DNA of 6,118 nt, taken from assembly GCA_964397205.1 (NCBI GenBank), contig CAYNIT010000270.1, forward strand, positions 1-6,118, read 5' to 3'. Source of the stretch: Phaeodactylibacter sp964397205 (GTDB taxonomy: Bacteria > Bacteroidota > Bacteroidia > Chitinophagales > Saprospiraceae). Within the stretch, counting starts at the first letter, position 1. Each line of letters opens with the position of its first letter. The notes below the pieces were generated by a model that was not told where the DNA came from, searched no databases, and worked only from the letters and a program-made list of their open reading frames with translations. Position numbers and translations under genes: made by a program. Positions 1-6,118 of this stretch are shown here, in pieces.

Positions 1-85
1 AGCGTGCAAAAAAACGAGTCTAAATCGGTAAGTTATTGTTGCGCGACCCCTAATTCTGGCTGATGATCACCTCATTCCTTAGTCG

Positions 86-93
86 TATATTTG
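86..93 (+). promoter_or_regulatory. Bacteroidota -7 promoter element for the secreted-protein pair
   Basis: The octamer TATATTTG matches the Bacteroidota sigma-ABfrA -7 consensus TAnnTTTG exactly. No convincing -33 TTTG/TTG is seen about 20 bases upstream, so only half of the promoter is supported. A start site a few bases downstream (near 98-100) would give a leader of about 65 bases before the ATG at 165. It would also place the in-frame ATG at 63 upstream of the transcript, which helps decide the start of the first gene. Inferred from motif only. Confidence 0.5.
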
Positions 94-164
94 TAATCCT
101 GCAGCCTTTAGGCTTATTTAGCAATTCATTTCGAGCCACTTTAATCACAATGCTTTTTTTACCT

Positions 165-644
165 ATGAAAATATCAACTGGATTACTACTACTGATGCTG
201 CTATTGGGCACCGCTTACAGTCAGGCGCAAGACAAGGTCATGTCCATGGTCGATGCTCGTGCTGCAGGCATCTCTTTCAACAATCTGGATGAGCGCTACA
301 TTACTGCTTATCCCCGCGGTAAACAGGACACTTCGGCCTTTCCAGGTATGCGAGACTCCGTCCTGCAAACCTACCGAGCCATGCTGGGAGAAATGACGGC
401 CTACCTCAACAGTAAGCGGTTCGAATGGGGCAAGCCCAAGCGGACCTTTCTGCGCATCTACTTCGATGAAGAGGGCAGCATGGACTACTTCTTCTACAGG
501 TTTCGGGACCTAGAGGAAAAGGAAGAGAAAAAGATGAAGAAGTTGGTAGGCAAATTCTTCAAGGACTACACCTTCCCAATGGAGGCGGAGGGGCCTTTCT
601 TCATCTTGGCGCCAGCTATTCTGCGGGATACAGCTAAAAAATAA
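165..644 (+). CDS. Small secreted protein of unknown function
   Basis: I do not recognise the family. From the ATG at 165 the product has 159 residues and opens with a clean signal peptide: MK, a Leu-rich core (residues 6-15), then an AYSQAQ region where signal peptidase I could cut after S19 or A21. The mature protein is small and polar. It has a predicted beta pair around residues 94-113 (TFLRIYFDEEGSMDYFFYRF), a highly charged Glu/Lys stretch at 114-126, and a hydrophobic strand GPFFILAPAIL near the C-terminus (143-153). The frame is open from an ATG at 63, but that start adds 34 residues, buries the signal peptide and lies upstream of the promoter element at 86-93; an ATG at 150 is a second alternative. 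No Shine-Dalgarno is visible, as is usual in this phylum. The next gene begins 14 bases after the stop, suggesting one operon. The likely location is the periplasm or the outer membrane's inner face. Confidence 0.8.
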   Translation: MKISTGLLLLMLLLGTAYSQAQDKVMSMVDARAAGISFNNLDERYITAYPRGKQDTSAFPGMRDSVLQTYRAMLGEMTAYLNSKRFEWGKPKRTFLRIYFDEEGSMDYFFYRFRDLEEKEEKKMKKLVGKFFKDYTFPMEAEGPFFILAPAILRDTAKK

Positions 645-658
645 CTGAAAAGATTGCT

Positions 659-1906
659 ATGAAGTACCGCTGCCCGATCTTTGTCATGCTTGCTGTGTTC
701 TGGGTGTTTTCCCTGTCCGGCAGCCTCTCGGCCCAGTACCTGCAGGTAGAATTGGAACAATCGCTGCTGGAAAACGCCCGGCTCAAAGCCGTTATGGTGA
801 GCAATCAGTACGGCGTGCTGCGGTACTTTGCTTTTGGGCACAAGCTGGACCAAAGCCAGCCCCACCGCTTTTCCATCCGCGCCCGGCGGGGCGAGTCCCT
901 GGCGTTGACTTTAGTGCAAGAAGAGGAGCGCAACGGGCAGTACAGTTTTCAAAATACGACCTACACAGCGCTTGCCGATAGCGTTGTCATCGGCCAGCCC
1001 GGCTCGTCGGGCGTTCAGGGCAGCGGTTTCAATCGAGTGAAACTACAGATCTCGGGTGTCAATGGGGCAGAGGATGTAAAAATGCTGGGCCCCGTGCAGG
1101 GCCGCACCGAATATCGCATGAATGATGGGCAGCTGCAAGTGAAGAGCCGCCTGCAGGATTCCACAGGCATCTTTGCCCTGTTCCGTCTGCCAGAGGAGCA
1201 ACGGTACCGTTATCTATTGACGCCACAGCAGGAGGAAATAGCCATCAGCCGGGAAGAGCTCGGTGATTCTACGGTAGCAGAAGTGCTGCGGCTGCCTTTC
1301 GCCGGCCAGTGGCGCGGCAGCATACGCGGGATGAAAAACGGGTTGCCGTACTATCTTTTCTACCAGCCGCGGGCGCTCCGTAAGCCGGTAGACAGCATCG
1401 TATACTACCGGCCAGTAGGGCAGGCTTTTGATTCCCTGCTGTTGTCCCTGTCCGCTTTGCAGGAAGTAGGTGGGGCTTATTTTGGCACCCATCAGGCATT
1501 GCCCACTCGCCTCGATACCTTCCCGTTCGAAAGCCGTTTCACCAGTCTGGACAGCAAAGGCTACACCTTTCGAGTGCCTGAAGAAGGCGCGCAGTATTAC
1601 GCTGTTTCCTATTATTACAGCCTCGGAGCCGGCCAACCCATCCCGAGCTGGCACATATGGGGGGAAATGGCAGGCAGCGATAGTATCGACTTCATACTGC
1701 CCGATTTGCCGGCGGAACTCTACGACATCCTGCCCGAGCTGGAAGTCGTTGCTGATCCCATTGCAGTGGATAAGACCGCCTTTCGCTGCACCCGCAACTG
1801 CGGCGACTTGCCCTACCGGCGGCGCCCCGCTGCCCTGCAGGAAAACCGAACGCGGGTTTACCACAATTTCATGACCCGCCGCCGTCTGCGTGACTTTGAG
1901 GAATAG
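659..1906 (+). CDS. Secreted beta-rich protein of unknown function
   Basis: No family is recognised. The 415-residue product begins with a signal peptide (MKYR, hydrophobic core 6-19, SLSA|Q cleavage after A25), so it is exported; Q rather than Cys follows the cut, so it is not a lipoprotein. The mature part is rich in alternating aromatic and hydrophobic residues typical of beta-sheet, for example LRYFAFG (54-60), YRYLL (183-187), YYLFYQP (231-237) and YYAVSYYYSL (313-322). A segment rich in Leu, Pro and acidic residues (346-362) follows. The C-terminus changes character: two cysteines in CTRNCG (C377, C381), then an Arg-rich tail with RRR at 387-389 and 408-410. The only other Cys is in the signal peptide, so C377 and C381 could pair as a disulfide. 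No type IX sorting domain is evident. It starts 14 bases after the upstream small secreted protein and has no promoter motif of its own, so the two are probably co-expressed. Codon use looks like its neighbours. Confidence 0.85.
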   Translation: MKYRCPIFVMLAVFWVFSLSGSLSAQYLQVELEQSLLENARLKAVMVSNQYGVLRYFAFGHKLDQSQPHRFSIRARRGESLALTLVQEEERNGQYSFQNTTYTALADSVVIGQPGSSGVQGSGFNRVKLQISGVNGAEDVKMLGPVQGRTEYRMNDGQLQVKSRLQDSTGIFALFRLPEEQRYRYLLTPQQEEIAISREELGDSTVAEVLRLPFAGQWRGSIRGMKNGLPYYLFYQPRALRKPVDSIVYYRPVGQAFDSLLLSLSALQEVGGAYFGTHQALPTRLDTFPFESRFTSLDSKGYTFRVPEEGAQYYAVSYYYSLGAGQPIPSWHIWGEMAGSDSIDFILPDLPAELYDILPELEVVADPIAVDKTAFRCTRNCGDLPYRRRPAALQENRTRVYHNFMTRRRLRDFEE

Positions 1907-1909
1907 ATC

Positions 1910-3523
1910 TTACTGCTTCTCCCGGAGCACCTGTATCGTATCCCGCCTGCCAGCCCACAGCCAGCGGCGGTAAGGGAAAGATGCCGCCCGCTTATAGCCG
2001 GGCCGAGGGCCAAAGGCGATCATCCAGTCATCAGCAGTCACCCACCACCAAGAATGTTCTTCAGATTCCTTGCGCTCCCGCTCGTAATTGTACCAGCCGT
2101 TGTATTCGTATCCGGCATCGATTTTCCGAATACTGATGCCCTGTTCTTGCGTCCATTCAAAAGCCGCTGCTCTGGCCCGGTTCCAGGCCAGGTAGTCGCG
2201 CGTAGCCAGCAAGCTGAATAAAGCAAAGAGCACCAGCGGCAGATAGCGAGGCAGCGGCCCAGGCTTTTCCACTAGGTAGGAAAAAAACAACAGGGCGGAG
2301 ATGATGCTCAGCAGTACATAGCGGTCAAAGAACGTGGTAACCGACATCACCAGAAAGTTGCCGATGTTAAGCAGCAGCAGGAAAGTAAAAAACGAGCGCT
2401 GCAGCGGGCGGAGCTGCTGCCAGGCCCGCACTGCCAGCCAGCTCAGTACAGTAGCCGAGAGCTGGCTGATGAAGCCGATAGCGTACATGCTCCAGCCCGG
2501 CAGTTGCGGCGTATTGCTCAGCTGAAACGTGTATACATCCCCCAGCAGTTCGGGCCCGAGCCCCCAGTTGAACAGTATATTGCCGCCGTAGGGAAAAAGC
2601 TTTCCCACCAAGTGTTGGGCATACAGTAAGGCGGCATTAGCCAGCAGAATACCCGTCAGGGGCAGTGGCCGGAAAACACCGCTGCGCCGGAGCTTGTGCC
2701 AGAGAAAAGGCAGCAGGGGTAGACTAAAGCACCCCATGTAGACCCAGGTCTTCGGGCCGCGCCGCGCCATTTGCCCGAGGTTGTAGGCGGGATCCGCCAG
2801 CAGTTCCCCCAACAATTGCCCGGATACAGGCAGGTAGTTGTCGTCAATGCCGAGCCAGGGCTTGGCCAGGCGCTCAAACAGTAGGTAAACGGCTGCCGCC
2901 GCCGCAAAGGAGGCAAAGGCCAGGCCCCAGCCGCCCAAACCTCCCCGCCGCTGCAGCCAGTACCAGCCCCCCATAGCAGGCAGCAGCAGTATGCCGGGTT
3001 GCCGATTGAGGTAAGCGGCTATGCTCAGCAAGACAAAGAGGGCGAGCCATGCCGCCTGCCGCTGCTCCAAAAAGCGCAGTCCCGCCCAGCATGCCCAAAT
3101 TACTACCGCCAGAAAGGGCACATCGGTCATAAAGGAAAACGAAAGGTGGAAGTAGATCGGGCTGAACAGCACGGCAGCAGTGCCGAGCAATGCCAAAGGC
3201 TGGGAGCTGCCTAACCGCCGCAGCAACGCATACGCTCCCCATCCCCCCAGGCCTGCTGCTACCCAGGTAGACAGCCGCAGGCACTCAAAACTGAAACCGC
3301 CTGCCAGCTCACAGAACAGCGCTCCCCAGTAGACTTGCAACAGGATGTTGGGAGAAAAGTAAGCTTTGATATCAAGCTGCCCCCGCTCTACCAATTGCTG
3401 TACCGGGTAGGCGTACTGCCAGTCGTCATTGAGCGGGAAGTCACCGTGGAAGCCAACCAGCAGGGCGGCGGCAAGCCAGGCCGCTCCCAACAGAAAACAG
3501 GCTTGATGTGGGCGTAGGGCCAT
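1910..3523 (-). CDS. GT39-like (GT-C fold) membrane glycosyltransferase
   Basis: A 537-residue polytopic inner-membrane protein with roughly 12 hydrophobic segments. It has the hallmarks of the GT-C/PMT-like superfamily (ArnT and protein O-mannosyltransferase relatives), which move a sugar from a polyprenyl-phosphate donor to lipid or protein on the periplasmic side. After TM1 (about 8-25) comes the first periplasmic loop with an acidic pair in PLNDDWQYA (D33, D34), the expected catalytic/metal-binding position. Further family-like motifs are SFMTDVP (D134, P136), YLNRQPG (R174) and FDRYVLL (D400, R401). The last membrane span ends near 441. A soluble tail of about 95 residues follows, with GYEYNGWYNYE (471-481) and a Trp triplet SWWW (491-494). 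Sugar and acceptor cannot be read from sequence. The ATG at 3523 is preferred because the next in-frame Met is residue 132 and a promoter element sits just upstream (3543-3550). It converges on the secreted-protein gene with a 3-base gap. Confidence 0.85.
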   Translation of the reverse strand: MALRPHQACFLLGAAWLAAALLVGFHGDFPLNDDWQYAYPVQQLVERGQLDIKAYFSPNILLQVYWGALFCELAGGFSFECLRLSTWVAAGLGGWGAYALLRRLGSSQPLALLGTAAVLFSPIYFHLSFSFMTDVPFLAVVIWACWAGLRFLEQRQAAWLALFVLLSIAAYLNRQPGILLLPAMGGWYWLQRRGGLGGWGLAFASFAAAAAVYLLFERLAKPWLGIDDNYLPVSGQLLGELLADPAYNLGQMARRGPKTWVYMGCFSLPLLPFLWHKLRRSGVFRPLPLTGILLANAALLYAQHLVGKLFPYGGNILFNWGLGPELLGDVYTFQLSNTPQLPGWSMYAIGFISQLSATVLSWLAVRAWQQLRPLQRSFFTFLLLLNIGNFLVMSVTTFFDRYVLLSIISALLFFSYLVEKPGPLPRYLPLVLFALFSLLATRDYLAWNRARAAAFEWTQEQGISIRKIDAGYEYNGWYNYERERKESEEHSWWWVTADDWMIAFGPRPGYKRAASFPYRRWLWAGRRDTIQVLREKQ

Positions 3524-3538
3524 CCGTTAGGGTTTTGC

Positions 3539-3597
3539 CGGGCAAATATAAACGCGAGCTTTGAGTTATAGACAAACCTCGCGTTTATATTTACCCG
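3539..3597. repeat. Long imperfect inverted repeat between the OmpA-family and glycosyltransferase genes
   Basis: The 15-base arm AAATATAAACGCGAG (3544-3558) is repeated as its exact reverse complement at 3578-3592. One mismatched pair (C3543/A3593) precedes four more outer pairs (CGGG 3539-3542 with CCCG 3594-3597). Inside, after another mismatch (C3559/C3577), TTTG (3560-3563) pairs with CAAA (3573-3576), leaving a nine-base loop. The total is 23 pairs with two mismatches. It could be an intrinsic terminator for the OmpA-family transcript, since a CGCGAG/CTCGCG core is followed by a U-rich TTTATATTT. It could also be an operator for a dimeric regulator over the glycosyltransferase promoter, or a dispersed palindromic repeat. 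The repeat itself is read directly; its function is inference. Confidence 0.85.
3543..3550 (-). promoter_or_regulatory. Bacteroidota -7 promoter element for the glycosyltransferase gene
   Basis: Read on the minus strand this is TATATTTG, an exact match to TAnnTTTG. A TTTG that could serve as the -33 element lies on the same strand at 3573-3576, leaving 22 bases between them, slightly more than the usual roughly 20. Transcription would start near 3537, giving a very short leader of about 14 bases before the ATG at 3523. The element sits inside the left arm of the inverted repeat at 3539-3597, so folding of the DNA or binding of a dimeric protein there would affect it. Motif-based inference. 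Confidence 0.5.
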
Positions 3598-3657
3598 CCG
3601 CTGTAGCACCTCAACAACGGGATAGGGAATGCAGCCTACCGGAGCGGGGGAAGTACG

Positions 3658-6118
3658 TCAATCTCGGGCACTGCTGTCCGGCAATTCTGGCATTTTAAAA
3701 ACAACCTCAATGCGGCGGTTGCGCCGCCGGCAAGCCTCGGTATCTTCTGCGCAGAGCGGGCGTTCGGCACCGTAACCGTAGGTGTGGATTTTAGCTGGGG
3801 CGAAGCCGCACTTGTCTACCAAGAACTCCTTTACGGAGGCAGCCCGTTGCCGAGACAACGCTTTGTTGGATGCTGCGTTGCCAGATTCGTCTGTGTGGCC
3901 GTGGAGTTCAATTTCCGCCCCCATACGCGTCGCGATTTTAGCCAGCCGGGTCAGCTCCGGGTAAGCACCTTCGGGGTTTTTGAATTGGGCCGTGCCGTAC
4001 ACAAAAGTGCTGTTCTCGAGCTTAAAGTGCTCGCGGATGTGCTCAAAGGACGTTACGTAGAAAGTGTCGCGCACGATCGTACCCCGCTCGATATCCGCTA
4101 AAAAGTGGACCTTATCCCCTTCGGAGTAGTAGCCCGCTACTTCAGGGAACAGCCGCACCACCTTGGTGCTCGTGGGAATGGTGTAGAAGTAGGCACCCCG
4201 GTCTGATAGAGTAACGGCTTGATTGCTTTCGTCGTAATTGAAGGTGAATTCAACGAACCCGCCTGCCGGCGGCACCGGCTCCCCGTTTTCCTCTAGTACG
4301 ATGCCTGCAAAGCGCATGAGATCAGAGGGAAACAGTTCGCGGTCGAGCTCCGCTTCCCAAATGTCACGTGAGCCCGTACATTTGTTGACACGGTCGAAGT
4401 AGCCGAAGCCCGTATATTCGGAAAAATAGCTCAGCCCCTGGTCCTCCAATACGGAATTGATCTGCGGGCCGAGGTTCACCGCTTCGCCTACCGCGGTGAA
4501 GTCCATCGGTTTGTCCAGGGCCATGCTGTAGGCATCTAACTGGCCTAAACCGCCGGGGCGGTTGGAAGCAAAGAACAACATGCGCCCTCCAGCCCCCATG
4601 ATGGTGCTGCGCTCGCTGAAGTCTTGGGTATTGATGAGCCCATGCAGTACTTTAGCCTCACCGTAGCGGCCGGTGGGCTGCAATCTAGACTGGTAGGCAT
4701 TGGTGAGCAGGCCAATGTCGAACCGGAAATGATCGGAGTATTGCTCCAGGAGGAATAAAGAATCATTGGGCGAAAGCCATGCTTTGCCACTGGATTGAAA
4801 CGGCAAGGGCATAGGGGCGGGCTTGGACCAGGGGCGGTTGATGTTCCGCCGGTACGACTGCAGAAGGCGCCTGCCCTGTTTGAGCAGCATGAACCGTCCG
4901 TCTTTGCTGATAGACAGTGGGACGATCGGGCTATAGACCGAGAGTTCGGGCACGGCCGTGGGGGCAGACCACTGATTATTGCGCTTGCGTTTGGAGGTCA
5001 TGATCCAGCTTGAGTCCTTTTCCGCGGAGGTGCGGGCAAAGAATACTTCCCGGCTAGTACCCCAGGAAACCAGGCTGTGCTCATCCATATCCTCCGTGTT
5101 CCAGGCCCCAACGCTCCGGCAGCGGCGGTCGTTGTCTATGGCGCGCAGCAGCAGCGCCCGGTAGTCATCAAACCATTGCTGTTTGCCTACCTGGTGGAAG
5201 AACGTCGGCTCACACACTCTCTCGTCGGGGAACAGTGGCTGCAATTCATCAAATGCACTCAGCGCCCGTGGCAATTCATCGCGGCGGACGAAGTACTCCA
5301 ATGCCCGCCTCGCCAGGTCGAATACAGCACGGTGGTAAGTATAGCGTTTGGCCAAATACTGTAGTTTGGGTACGATTTCTTCTTCCTCCAATTGAGGCTC
5401 GCAGTAAGAAAGGTGCTGCTGTAGCTCCACCATCAAACGGATGTCTTCGAGTTGCTGCTGTTCCTCGGCATTCAGCTTTGCTTCAGGCTCATGGTAGTTG
5501 AGCAGGCAAATGATCTGATTGACGATGTCGTTGTCCAGGTAAGTATGGGGATTGTTGCGGTGGAAAGCCAGCAGCGGTTGCAGCTCGCCCAGGCAGAGGG
5601 TGTCTTTGGCTCGTTCGAAGGCGCAGTCCTGAGCTGCCAGCGCATCCGGGAAATCAGATTGGAAGGCACCCATATCGCAGAAGGACCTATGGACGAGGAA
5701 GATATCCCATACTTGCTTCAAGTTGCGGCCAAAGGCTGGGTAGTTGGGCGGTATGATGTCCTCCCAGTAATGCTCAGCGATCGCTTTCATGTCGTAGTAG
5801 GCCATCTGGCGGGCCTCCCCCTGCTCTAGAGAGGCGCAGTGGAGTGTGGAGTCCGCCACCACCCTGTCGTAGGGCAGCGGCATTTCGCTCTTGCGAAACT
5901 GGTTTTTGACAGCGGCGGGGGCTTCCAAGATAGGCACCTCGGGGTTGATCGTCTTGTTCACTACAATCTTGCGCATGGAATCTAAACCAGTGGTGCGGGT
6001 CCATTCGCAAAGGGAATCCTCCAGTACTGTTTCCATCTGAGCAATAGTGCCTTGCGCTTTCATGTACTGGAGTATTTTGTCTTCCAATTCGAGCTGAAAT
6101 TGCTGCACCTTTCCAGGG
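3658..6118 (-). CDS. OmpA-family protein with WD40-like propeller (5' end outside window)
   Basis: The frame is open to the window edge and the first visible start (GTG at 6106-6108, residue 1 here) has no signal peptide after it, so the N-terminus is probably missing; 816 residues follow that codon. Domain order: a mostly helical, Leu/Glu-rich region that may be TPR-like (about 1-330); a WD40-like/PD40 propeller (about 340-590) with roughly five blade motifs, such as SKDGRFMLL (401-409) and the classic LFFASNRPGG (511-520); a beta-sandwich resembling a carboxypeptidase regulatory domain (about 599-690); and a C-terminal OmpA peptidoglycan-binding domain (about 700-805). In the last, GHTDESG (D740) and LSRQRA (R755) match the Asp and Arg that bind diaminopimelate in OmpA, and RRRNRR (794-799) is the usual closing motif. 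The role inferred is to tie an outer-membrane complex to peptidoglycan. PorE of the type IX secretion system has this domain order, but paralogues are common, so no symbol is given. Thirteen cysteines are present, including C786-x6-C793. Confidence 0.9.
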   Translation of the reverse strand, partial: PGKVQQFQLELEDKILQYMKAQGTIAQMETVLEDSLCEWTRTTGLDSMRKIVVNKTINPEVPILEAPAAVKNQFRKSEMPLPYDRVVADSTLHCASLEQGEARQMAYYDMKAIAEHYWEDIIPPNYPAFGRNLKQVWDIFLVHRSFCDMGAFQSDFPDALAAQDCAFERAKDTLCLGELQPLLAFHRNNPHTYLDNDIVNQIICLLNYHEPEAKLNAEEQQQLEDIRLMVELQQHLSYCEPQLEEEEIVPKLQYLAKRYTYHRAVFDLARRALEYFVRRDELPRALSAFDELQPLFPDERVCEPTFFHQVGKQQWFDDYRALLLRAIDNDRRCRSVGAWNTEDMDEHSLVSWGTSREVFFARTSAEKDSSWIMTSKRKRNNQWSAPTAVPELSVYSPIVPLSISKDGRFMLLKQGRRLLQSYRRNINRPWSKPAPMPLPFQSSGKAWLSPNDSLFLLEQYSDHFRFDIGLLTNAYQSRLQPTGRYGEAKVLHGLINTQDFSERSTIMGAGGRMLFFASNRPGGLGQLDAYSMALDKPMDFTAVGEAVNLGPQINSVLEDQGLSYFSEYTGFGYFDRVNKCTGSRDIWEAELDRELFPSDLMRFAGIVLEENGEPVPPAGGFVEFTFNYDESNQAVTLSDRGAYFYTIPTSTKVVRLFPEVAGYYSEGDKVHFLADIERGTIVRDTFYVTSFEHIREHFKLENSTFVYGTAQFKNPEGAYPELTRLAKIATRMGAEIELHGHTDESGNAASNKALSRQRAASVKEFLVDKCGFAPAKIHTYGYGAERPLCAEDTEACRRRNRRIEVVFKMPELPDSSARD

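Noticed and set aside
103..114. Small hairpin AGCCTTTAGGCT in the leader of the first secreted-protein gene
   Set aside because: Only four or five pairs, with no following U-run long enough for a terminator and no riboswitch-like structure; it could easily be chance.
63..164. N-terminal extension of the first secreted protein from the ATG at 63
   Set aside because: It would bury a standard signal peptide 34 residues into the protein and begins upstream of the promoter element at 86-93. The ATG at 165 gives a canonical MK-hydrophobic-cleavage start.
1214..1864. 216-residue open frame on the minus strand opposite the larger secreted protein
   Set aside because: It lies wholly antisense to a gene with a convincing signal peptide, and its own product shows no signal peptide, membrane pattern or family motif.
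2874..3284. Open frames overlapping the glycosyltransferase gene on the same strand (136 residues) and on the other strand
   Set aside because: They are by-products of GC-rich coding sequence. The 537-residue frame has the coherent membrane pattern and family motifs.
3388..3609. 73-residue minus-strand frame starting upstream of the glycosyltransferase
   Set aside because: It reads through the inverted repeat and promoter and then overlaps the glycosyltransferase in another frame, with no sensible protein features.
5238..5281. Short direct repeat of CAATTCATC in the OmpA-family gene
   Set aside because: It encodes the recurring Asp-Glu-Leu in the helical region and is too short to suggest a mobile or regulatory element.
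6106..6108. GTG as the true start of the OmpA-family gene
   Set aside because: The frame stays open to the window edge and no signal sequence follows the GTG, so the gene most likely begins outside the window.
1..6118. tRNA, rRNA, CRISPR array, insertion sequence or phage attachment site
   Set aside because: No array of spaced repeats, transposase or integrase frame, flanking duplicated ends or recognisable RNA gene was found by eye on either strand.

Overview
The window looks like chromosomal DNA of a Bacteroidota bacterium, perhaps a GC-richer member of the Saprospiria. The evidence is two exact TAnnTTTG promoter elements, no clear Shine-Dalgarno sites before the complete genes, a WD40-like-propeller plus OmpA-domain envelope protein typical of this phylum, and several secreted proteins of no recognised family. 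The lineage below phylum is a guess. I see no RNA gene, mobile element, CRISPR array or integration signature.

Layout. Positions 1-164 are a leader with a Bacteroidota-type promoter element (86-93). It is followed on the + strand by two secreted proteins of unknown function, 14 bases apart and probably co-transcribed: a 159-residue protein (165-644) and a 415-residue protein (659-1906). A GT39-like membrane glycosyltransferase (1910-3523, - strand) faces them tail to tail with three bases between the stop codons. A 134-base intergenic region (3524-3657) carries a long, nearly perfect inverted repeat (3539-3597); its left arm contains the glycosyltransferase promoter element. The rest (3658-6118, - strand) is a large OmpA-family protein whose frame is open to the window edge, so its true N-terminus lies outside.

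Taken together, this is a cell-envelope neighbourhood. The OmpA-family protein has the domain order helical (TPR-like) region, beta-propeller, beta-sandwich, OmpA peptidoglycan-binding domain. This is the order described for PorE of the type IX secretion system, although many Bacteroidota paralogues share it. The glycosyltransferase would act in the inner membrane on a lipid-linked sugar donor, and the two secreted proteins would be periplasmic or outer-membrane associated. Nothing shows that the two strands' genes form one pathway. The most unusual non-coding signal is the promoter-bearing inverted repeat. I do not see strong evidence for a wholly new system.
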